Shown: piece by piece, positions 57,501-64,000 of the stretch
Numbering within the stretch: the first letter of the stretch is position 1
Layout: every line of letters starts with the position of its first letter
DNA from: Rhizodiscina lignyota
Lineage: Eukaryota > Ascomycota > Dothideomycetes > Aulographales > Rhizodiscinaceae
NCBI GenBank assembly: GCA_010015805.1
Contig: ML978128.1
Coordinates: forward strand, 1,240,001 to 1,304,000
DNA length: 64,000 nt
Reading direction: 5' to 3'
Made by a program: the position numbers and the translations under genes
The notes under the pieces: generated by a model
What the model was told of the DNA's origin: nothing
Database searches by the model: none
Seen by the model: only the letters and a program-made list of their open reading frames with translations

Positions 57501-57756
57501 CTTTATATAGTAAGCCAGCAGTCAGAGGGAGGGTCTGTAGCCCCAGTCATCTATTACACGAAGCAGATTCGATAGTTCGAAAATATTGTATATACATTTC
57601 CGAGTCCGCTCGCAGAGTGGACTTTCGCTATGCTACGCTATAAGCCAAACTACCATCACAATGTAATGCGTAAGAACATCCTGGATCTTATACGCACGCA
57701 ATTATAGCTTTGTTCAGATCAATCTGAACCCCTCACATCAGGCCCCTTAAAAACTC
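54558..57756. other. Gene-poor stretch, 3.2 kb, strongly GC-rich between about 55.1 and 56.0 kb
   Basis: The region has many overlapping short ORFs on both strands in high-GC sequence, including one frame of ~300 residues on the plus strand at 55161-56063. Its amino-acid make-up (Ala, Arg, Cys, Thr-rich with no domain) is what high GC gives by chance. From 56400 to 57300 there are short protein-like pieces in different plus-strand frames (for example around 56520-56640 and 56770-56900), which could be a small multi-exon gene or a relic; I could not build a model. 57300-57750 is A/T-rich and quiet. Confidence 0.3.
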
Positions 57757-60063
57757 TCAATCCTCTCCTCCACCGCCACGTGGGGATTTCCCTTCCGTAA
57801 CCGGCCACTTCGGCCCCCAGCTCCCGTCCCGACTCCCCAAACCGCTGTTGCCGAACGGGTCGTCGCTGTCTGTCTCATTCTCGGACCGCGCTTGCGGGCT
57901 CGGGCTCGGCCCGTTCAGCTCCACGTCGCGCGCCACCTCCTCGATACGTCGCGCGATGCTGTCCCTTCTGCTCGTGCTGGGGACGGTGATGCCCAGCCCA
58001 ATAGCTGGACTGCTTGGTCGCGTTGACAATCCGGGGCTTGGAGAGGTCTGCCGTGTGGGTGTGCCCGTGGACTGGCGAAAGGGACTCCGCGTGGGCAGAG
58101 GCGGCGGCGTAAGCGCGTACTCTGGAGTCCTAGGCGAGGGGGTGGGCGTCTTTTCGCGCTCGAGCCGCTGCGCCGTTTGCGCGATCATCCGCTGGCGCTC
58201 TCTGTCGCGACGCAGCTGCGCGCGCTGGGCGAGAGTGAGATTCGCCAGCGGTGCTGCTGTGCTGGGCTCGGCCTCAGTCGCCGATGCTGGTGATGGCGTT
58301 TCTATCTGTCCTTCTATCCCTCTCGCTGTGCTGGGGAGGCTCTTTCGCCTTACAGACGGATACCGCGCGAGAACTCGGCGCGCTTGTGGACCTAGGGGAG
58401 CACGTGGAGCGTCTGGGGCCGACCCTATGCCGGCAATTACAGGTACTGAATGGAATATGCTGCTACGGCTTCCGCTGGACGCTGATTCTGATTCTAGTAC
58501 TGGTTCGAGTTCTGGTTGCTGTTGAACTTGTGCTTGGGGTACTGCTAGATCGGAGAATGGATTCGTGGGTACAGCCGCATCAGAGAATGGATTCTGGCTC
58601 GAGATCTGTCCAGCCGGGCCTGCGACTGCAGACCTGTACCTCTGGTTTGTTGTATACGTGAGCGTGGGCTCGCCAATCTGCATGTCCAAGTTCTTGCTTC
58701 GGAACGAGCGTCTCAGTGAATTGCCAACTTGGCGGAACAGTGGGGCAGCTAAAATTCCGTATACGACATTTCCAGCCTCAGCCTTTTCCACATCGCTTGC
58801 CGGAGTGAACTTCTCCTTGGCTCTGTAGAACGCCTTTGCGACGCGTTTCCGGAAGAAGAGCAAAAGTGCGGCGAGGACAAGGAAAGCTTTAAGATATGTA
58901 AGACGACCTGATCAATGGTTAAGAAACTGTAGAGTTTCTCACCTAGGACGCCCAATACGATCAAGGCGATCTCCGCTCCTTGGCTAAGGCCACCTGAACT
59001 ATCCGATGTTCCTGATTGGGATAACGCAGATTGCGAGGGACTATTGGTCGAAGAGCTTGGCCGTGTCGAAATTGTGCTCAGAAATGTTGGCTCTGTCGTG
59101 TGGGCGTTAGAAAAAGTTCTAGTGGGAGCACCGTCGGACGACTGGAGTAGCGTAGTGCTGGTGGATGTTGGGGCGATGAGTGGAGCTTCCAACGACGAGT
59201 GAGACCCTGGTAGTTGAAATTGGATGGAGAGCTATCTCACCTGAAGTACTGGTTGTAGATATTGGTATCTATACTATGTTAGTAGATAAGTTTAAGGTGA
59301 TGATAGTATCACTTGCCGTTAGAGGTGTTTCTGGATTTGATGTGGAGGAAGAGGGATCAGAGCTCCCTAATGAAGCAGAAGAGCTGAGCGTTGAAGAAGC
59401 AAGAGAAGTTGTTGTAGATGCCGCTGGCTGATAAGTGCTCGATAAAGCTGGAGAGGTCGAGGCTGATTGCGATTGCTTTGGCAAAGACGAAGGTTGTGTT
59501 GGAAGAGGTGGTGGTAGTAGAGATGCAGAAGATGGTGCAGGCATCATTGTAGGAGTTTGCGCCGAAGCAGTTGTAGAGCAGATCGACGGTAGTACTATAG
59601 GTGGACCCGGGCCTCCGTCAGGTGAACGTGCAAGTACGTTTGGGCCCAGGAGTGCTGCAAGTGTTCCGCATTCACAATTCGGTGCGGGTAGCGTGGGTAC
59701 AAGCAGAGGAGAGCCTAGTTGAGCAGCGCGTTGCGCGAGAGAGTCGTCATCTCCGTCGTCGTCATCATCGCTATCATCGCTATCGTCCCCGTCTCCGTCA
59801 CCATCAAGCGTTGGTAAGGGTGCCTGTCCAGTTGAACATTGGCCCCCCGCTGGTGCGGCCGCAGGACTCTGCGAGTCGTTGCCATCATCAGGCTCTGGAG
59901 CTCGGTTTTCCACGTCTCGTCGCAGTCGCTTTGCAGCTCGATTCTCAGAATCTTCTCGTCGTTCGAGTAATTGGGTCCACCGCGAACCGCGTGTCTTCAG
60001 CCTTGATCTTCTTTCTCCGACCAAGCCGGAGCTCGGTAGCTGCCTTGCAATACTCATGCTCAT
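57757..60063 (-). CDS. Single-pass surface membrane protein with two NPFSD endocytosis motifs
   Basis: Exons 60063-59313, 59206-58943 and 58886-57757 (minus strand); 714 aa. One transmembrane helix near residue 325-350, IALIVLGVLAFLVLAALLLFF, is followed by basic residues (RKRVAK), so the C-terminal ~365 residues face the cytoplasm. The outer part is Ser/Thr/Pro-rich, like an O-mannosylated stalk, with a few Cys and an acidic Asp run (DSDDSDDDDD). No signal peptide is visible at the chosen ATG, which is an oddity: an upstream exon may be missing, or the helix acts as signal anchor. The tail contains QNPFSDAAVPTNPFSDLAV, two copies of NPFxD, and long Pro/Ser/Thr/Arg-rich sequence ending EGKSPRGGGGED. 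Overall the design resembles Wsc/Mid2-type wall sensors without a visible WSC domain. The first intron (GTGATA donor) is less certain. Confidence 0.6.
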
Positions 60064-60804
60064 GAGTCCACGAGTCTTGAAAAAAGAACAAAGAGAGTTA
60101 AGAAGGAAAGACAGACAAGTTACAGCGGAAGTGATTCTGAAAAATGCTGCAGCATGTAGTGAGTACTACATTGAGAGGTAGAAGCCATGATCAAGAACGT
60201 GAGAAAGGAAGAAAAACACATCTGGAGCTTGACGTGCGGAGTTGAACGGATTAGACCTGCAACAGCAGGCAGCCCTTCCCTCCCCACGCCCCAAGCGAAG
60301 CTTGTTTCGTGGTTGACTGCGCCTCATTACCTTGGATATAAGATCAGAATCGAAGTGTACAGGCGTGGAACATACTTGCGGACTCGATTCCGCTAGTTGG
60401 AAAGCCCTTGGCGTGTATCAAACAGTGTCTCCAGAGTTGAACGAGCCAACCACCATTTTGCCAGGCGTCTCAGGCCGCGCGGGCCAACCGATGCCGAGCG
60501 CTTTCACCCATATTATTGTAGAACGATCGTTCGGATGTTCGCCGGTATTCGCTTCCAGCTGCAATAATAATATACATATTGCAGCCTATTCACAGAAGAG
60601 GAAGGAGTCCAAGTCTCACCCCTGTGAAGTTCGATCGCTCGGATCTCAAAGAGCCATTCGTCAAATAGTTTTGCCGGCCGGGAGCCAATCGTTGGAACCT
60701 CTATGAAGCTTTGATCTTGCTGGAACTGCCAGAAGCCCGGTTCGAGGTTCAACAATCTAATTAATTCCATACTGACTGTACAAGCCCGGCAGTTGGTTCC
60801 GAAC
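60064..60804. other. Divergent promoter region, surface protein / EMC7
   Basis: The 740-bp gap separates two divergent genes. Short ORFs only. A continuation of the surface-protein gene upstream (for example a signal-peptide exon) could lie in its left half, but none was found. Confidence 0.4.
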
Positions 60805-61567
60805 ATGCTCAAACTCTTCACCCTCCTCTCCGTGCTCCCGGTCTCCCTGGCCGCGTTGATCACCGTCTCGATTCCGAACACACCTCTCGTCAATCCGTCC
60901 TCCCTCCCGGCTTCGACACATGCGACGCTCGACGAACATGGTGTAAAGCTTGACGCCCCAATCACACGCGCAAACACTTTCGTCTTCCACAATGTCAGTT
61001 CCGGAAGCTACTTGCTTTCCGTGTTCTGCAAGGACTACGCCTTTGAGAACCTGCGGATAGACGTCACAGGCGAAGAAGAGAGGATTGAAGCATGGCAGAC
61101 GTTCCGTGGGAATGAATGGGACAACAAAGGGGAAAGCAGAGCCGGCGTGGTGCCAGGACAGGTTGAGGTTCGACCTGTTGTTGCGAAGGACTACTATCAA
61201 CAAAGAAGCGGCTGTAAGTTGAGACTCAAATATGCATTTCCTATCGACCCGCTAACCAGTTTCAACTCGTGCAGTCTCCGTCCTCTCCTTCCTCAAGAGT
61301 CCTATGATCTTGATGGCGCTATTTTCCCTCGTCATGATCGTCGGAATGCCAAAACTCCTTGAGAACATGGATCCAGAGGCACGCGCCGAGTTTGATGAGA
61401 TGCAGAAGACCACCGGCCTTGGAGCTGCCAGCAATCCCGCTAGCGCAATGCAAAACTTTGACCTTGCAGGTTGGATGGCTGGAGCGACTTCTGGTAGTGG
61501 AAGTAACACTCCCGCACAACAGCCAGAAGAAAGAGGTGGAAAAGGTGGGCAGCGGAGACGAGGGTGA
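60805..61567 (+). CDS. EMC7: ER membrane protein complex subunit 7 (EMC7/Sop4-like)
   Basis: Exons 60805-61213 and 61275-61567; 233 aa. EMC inserts tail-anchored and multi-pass proteins into the ER membrane; EMC7 is its lumenal beta-sandwich subunit. The signal peptide is MLKLFTLLSVLPVSLAAL, followed by the carboxypeptidase-like/beta-sandwich domain (ITVSIPNTPLVNPSSLPAS.., NTFVFHNVSSGSYLLSVFCKDYAFENLRIDV). One transmembrane helix is in SPMILMALFSLVMIVGMPKLL, and the conserved ENMDPEARAEFDEMQK follows it. The C-terminus is Gly/Arg-rich (RGGKGGQRRRG). The intron lies between YQQRSG and FSVLSFLKSP. The gene converges with RRP36, whose stop is only ~50 bp away. Confidence 0.92.
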
Positions 61568-61618
61568 AAGCCATTGGGGCAATAGACATATCTACTCTGT
61601 AAACATTGCAATCCACGT

Positions 61619-62794
61619 TCATCCAGATGTCCCTCTTCGCGCAGCCGGCATGGCCCTTCGCTCCCGTACAGCAATCTTCTTGCGTCGTCTATCAATTGCC
61701 CTATCGCGCTGTTTCCCCTTCATGCCCTCGAACTTGTCGATGAGTGCCAGCTTCTTCTGCTCCGACTTCTTGAGGAAGAATGCCTTCTTGCCTTCCGCCA
61801 CCTTCTCCTTCTCCTCACGCTTGTGCTTCTTCGCCACATCCTCCAGCCTCTGCTTCTCCCGCCGCGCCTGCTCTTGGCTTTCCATCCGCGTCAACTCTTT
61901 CTTAAGCCTATCCTTCTCCTCTGCAGAGAGCTTCTCGCCCTTTGACTTCCGCTTCTGGTCCTTCTTCTTGCCCTTGCCCGCCTCCCCTAGCCTTCCCTTC
62001 AGGTCAGCAATTTCGGACTGTCGGTAGTCGTTCAAGAATTCGTAGTTCTTCGCAACTTTGTCTTGTGTGGGCTTTGGTCCTGTTATAGGCATGAACCGTG
62101 GATCCCGTGGGCGAGAGGAAGCTGGTCTATCCGAAGACACGACACTGCGCTTGCGTGAGACTGCCTTATTTGAAGGCATTGCCATGGGTGCATGCTTGGA
62201 CCGTTTCGCGAACTGAGACGTTGGAGCGGCGTCTGGCTCTGAATCGGACTCAGAATCCTCGGAGCTTGTCTCTGAATCTTGCCCAAGACGTGATTGACCG
62301 ACATTTTTAGAGAATCCTTCCTCTTTCTTGTCCAAGGTCTTGGGGACTCTTTGAGCTGGGACTTCATCATGGCCACGCTTTGTCCCACGCAGCTCCCTCA
62401 ACCGCTCTCGCAGGGCCTCCAGCTTTGCTTCTGTGTCCCCTGAAGTGAGATCGCCTCGTTTGCGCTTCCTACTCGCCTCCTCGTCCCTCTCGATTTTGGT
62501 TTGTGCCTTTGCCAATGCGCCAAAAGGCACTTTCCTCAATTGTGCTTGGATGTCGTCGCCTTTACTGCCATCCACCCCCGAGTTGTCCGACTCATCAGAG
62601 GAATTGTCTTCTCCTCCTGTATCCTCTTGGCCTTCTGCTTCCTCCAACTCTTCATCTGACTCCTCAATGGCATCGGCATCACCAGTGTCGAGGATGGAGG
62701 GCGATGAGCCTTCTAGCTCATCAGAGTACGGGTCTGAGGCCGAGTCATCATCTCGTGCGCGCAGATAGCGTGAAAGTGTTTTTAGAAGCGGCAT
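61619..62794 (-). CDS. RRP36: rRNA-processing protein RRP36
   Basis: One exon, 391 aa. Rrp36 is an SSU-processome component needed for early cleavages of pre-18S rRNA in the nucleolus. The N-terminal half is acidic and Ser-rich (ELEEAEGQEDTGGEDNSSDES..). Conserved landmarks are VPFGALAKAQ at ~89, then SRPRDPRFMPITGPKPTQDKVAKNYEFLNDYRQSEIADLK, and the long basic coiled-coil helix (KKELTRMESQEQARREKQRLEDVAKKHKREEKEKVAEGKKAFFLKKSEQKKL), ending FEGMKGKQRDRAIDRRRKKIAVRERRAMP. All are diagnostic for the family. Rrp36 and ECM16, found elsewhere in this window, act in the same process. The gene starts with MPLLKTLSRYLRARDDDS. Confidence 0.93.
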   Translation of the reverse strand: MPLLKTLSRYLRARDDDSASDPYSDELEGSSPSILDTGDADAIEESDEELEEAEGQEDTGGEDNSSDESDNSGVDGSKGDDIQAQLRKVPFGALAKAQTKIERDEEASRKRKRGDLTSGDTEAKLEALRERLRELRGTKRGHDEVPAQRVPKTLDKKEEGFSKNVGQSRLGQDSETSSEDSESDSEPDAAPTSQFAKRSKHAPMAMPSNKAVSRKRSVVSSDRPASSRPRDPRFMPITGPKPTQDKVAKNYEFLNDYRQSEIADLKGRLGEAGKGKKKDQKRKSKGEKLSAEEKDRLKKELTRMESQEQARREKQRLEDVAKKHKREEKEKVAEGKKAFFLKKSEQKKLALIDKFEGMKGKQRDRAIDRRRKKIAVRERRAMPAARRGTSG

Positions 62795-63149
62795 ATTCGG
62801 TAAGAATTATCTCTGGCTCGTTGTGTTCACTGTTGTGGAATGGTAGGTTAAATATTCATTGCCAAGATTTCGAAGTTCCCCACTCGCCAGGTTCTACAGC
62901 GGAGATTTCCGCTCCGCCCCAGGAAAGGGTGATGCGACGCTAGGTCGGATAGCACACGGAAGGCGAGTTTATTCTCTTGTTCAAGTATGATACAAGTCTA
63001 TTCTCCTATTGACGTGTTTTTCGCCTACCTAGCACTCATCTAAACGACGCTTTTGCCCTCCAGTATGCATTGGAAATGCCGAAAAGTGGTATCAAGTTAC
63101 ATCCCCGGCTTGTCCTCAAACCCCTAAAGAACAAGAAAAGACCGCCGAA
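62795..63149. other. Intergenic between RRP36 and CSE1 3' end
   Basis: The gap of 355 bp holds the RRP36 promoter (minus strand) and the CSE1 3' UTR. No other feature seen. Confidence 0.45.
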
Positions 63150-64000
63150 TCAACCCTGTAGAACCAGTTGCAGCGCGGATTTCGCCTCATCACTCAGCCT
63201 CTCTTGGACGTAGTTCGTGATCTTGCCGCTGTGACGGCTATCCGCCTCCCGAAGATACTGGCCCACCCAAACCTTCACATCCGGGATCTGAGGGAAAGGA
63301 TCTTTCACGACCGGCTTGATGGACTGCAGCTGCGTGAAAGTTACGCCGAAGCCCACGTCATCCGTGTCGTCGTTAACCAGGATGTCGTCGTGTTGCGCGG
63401 TTGTGAGCTGGGGCGGGTTGATGAGGAGCTTGAGCAGGGCCTGACAAGTGAGCGCCCATCCCTTCTTGTAGCGCTCGATGAAGGCTTCGCTATCCGCGAG
63501 AATCTTGGTGAATGACACGACGGCGATTTTGCGATCCGAAGGTCGGGTTAGCTTCTGTGTGTCCGGAAGGATGATGCTCGTGTAGATCGGGCGAAAGACG
63601 CTACGTAATTATGTCAGCTTGACGCTTCATTCACCTTCAGGGAACTTACTCGTTCTGAATCTGATCCGTAGTTTTGATGAAGAAGTCGCAACCTAGGCCC
63701 TGTTCATCCCTCGCAGACACGAAATGGAAAAAGCGCGCGAAGCGTAGACTGAAGTTCTCAGTCTTCATCTTTGGATCAGACAGCCTCGTCAACATGATTT
63801 GCAGGATCGAAACGAAGTACGGCTGCAGTGCTGAAACTGGGACAGCTTGAATCAGAGCCTCGAGTAGATCGAATCCTTGATTCTCGCTGATTTTGCTTGA
63901 CGCAAGCTTTTGGAACACACCCAAGATCGGCTCGATTTGACCGTTCTTGACGACAACTTCGGCTCCTCGAGGCATGATTGAGGAGAGGAGACGGACCAAT
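63150..64000 (-). CDS. CSE1: Importin-alpha re-exporter CSE1/CAS, C-terminal part (runs off the window)
   Basis: Partial: exons 64000-63650 and 63600-63150 (minus strand); the gene continues beyond the right edge. CSE1 is an importin-beta-family exportin that returns importin-alpha to the cytoplasm with RanGTP. Visible parts are the HEAT-repeat sequence SSIMPRGAEVVVKNGQIEPILGVFQKLASSKISENQGFDLLEALIQAVP, LQPYFVSILQIMLTRLSDPKMKTENFSLRFARFFHFVSA, and, after a 49-nt intron, VFRPIYTSIILPDTQKLTRPSDRKIAVVSFTKILADSEAF. The tail includes FGVTFTQLQSIKPVVKDPFPQIPDVKVWVGQYLREADSRHSG, which is the standard C-terminus of the family. The frame is open at the window end. Confidence 0.93.

Overview
This window is nuclear DNA of a filamentous ascomycete (Pezizomycotina), most likely a Dothideomycete; the class-level guess rests on gene content and style, not on a marker search. 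The evidence is dense genes on both strands, many introns of 48-90 nt with GTAAGT-like donors and short terminal exons, and recognisable fungal proteins: actin with a 7-nt first exon, AIM32, CYC2, TDA3, CRT10, Nha1-type antiporter, LtrA-like protein and a P450. I see no intact transposon, no CRISPR array and no convincing tRNA or rRNA gene.

Layout. 0.2-2.3 kb: MSS1, the mitochondrial tRNA-modifying GTPase. 2.6-4.0 kb: a minus-strand transcription unit whose only conserved coding content seems to be three tandem micro-ORFs encoding M(S)GRGGYN; this is the most unusual thing in the window. 4.0-6.3 kb: no intact gene, possible gene relic. 6.4-17.8 kb: HUS1, a small proline-rich protein, CYC2, AIM32, a WW protein, a BTB protein and TDA3. 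17.8-30 kb: the DEAH helicase ECM16/DHR1, a PAC3-like proteasome chaperone, actin, FES1, an NAD-dependent epimerase and an NTF2-like protein with a rearranged 3' end. 29.7-34.4 kb: EDE1, an endocytic scaffold with three EH domains and a UBA domain, followed by a duplicated alternative last exon. 35.5-43.9 kb: Na+/H+ antiporter, LtrA-like membrane protein, cytochrome P450, a GGQ release-factor-like mitochondrial protein, and a small two-helix membrane protein. 44.5-52 kb: an orphan protein, CENP-I/Mis6 and CRT10. 53-64 kb: a disordered proline-rich protein, a GC-rich gene-poor stretch, a single-pass surface protein, EMC7, RRP36 and the 3' part of CSE1.

Common themes. ECM16 and RRP36 both act in 18S rRNA maturation. 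MSS1, AIM32, CYC2 and the GGQ protein act in mitochondria. HUS1, CENP-I and CSE1 act in the nucleus. EDE1, actin and a membrane protein carrying two NPFxD signals all belong to cortical endocytosis. Most neighbours are simply housekeeping genes; several pairs converge with gaps of only 40-140 bp (TDA3/ECM16, FES1/epimerase, P450/GGQ protein, EMC7/RRP36).

Exon models were built by hand from splice signals, reading phase and remembered family sequences. All multi-exon models given here keep phase throughout, but transcript starts and ends are not determined. Very small exons (7-19 nt) had to be placed in MSS1, HUS1, CRT10 and actin.
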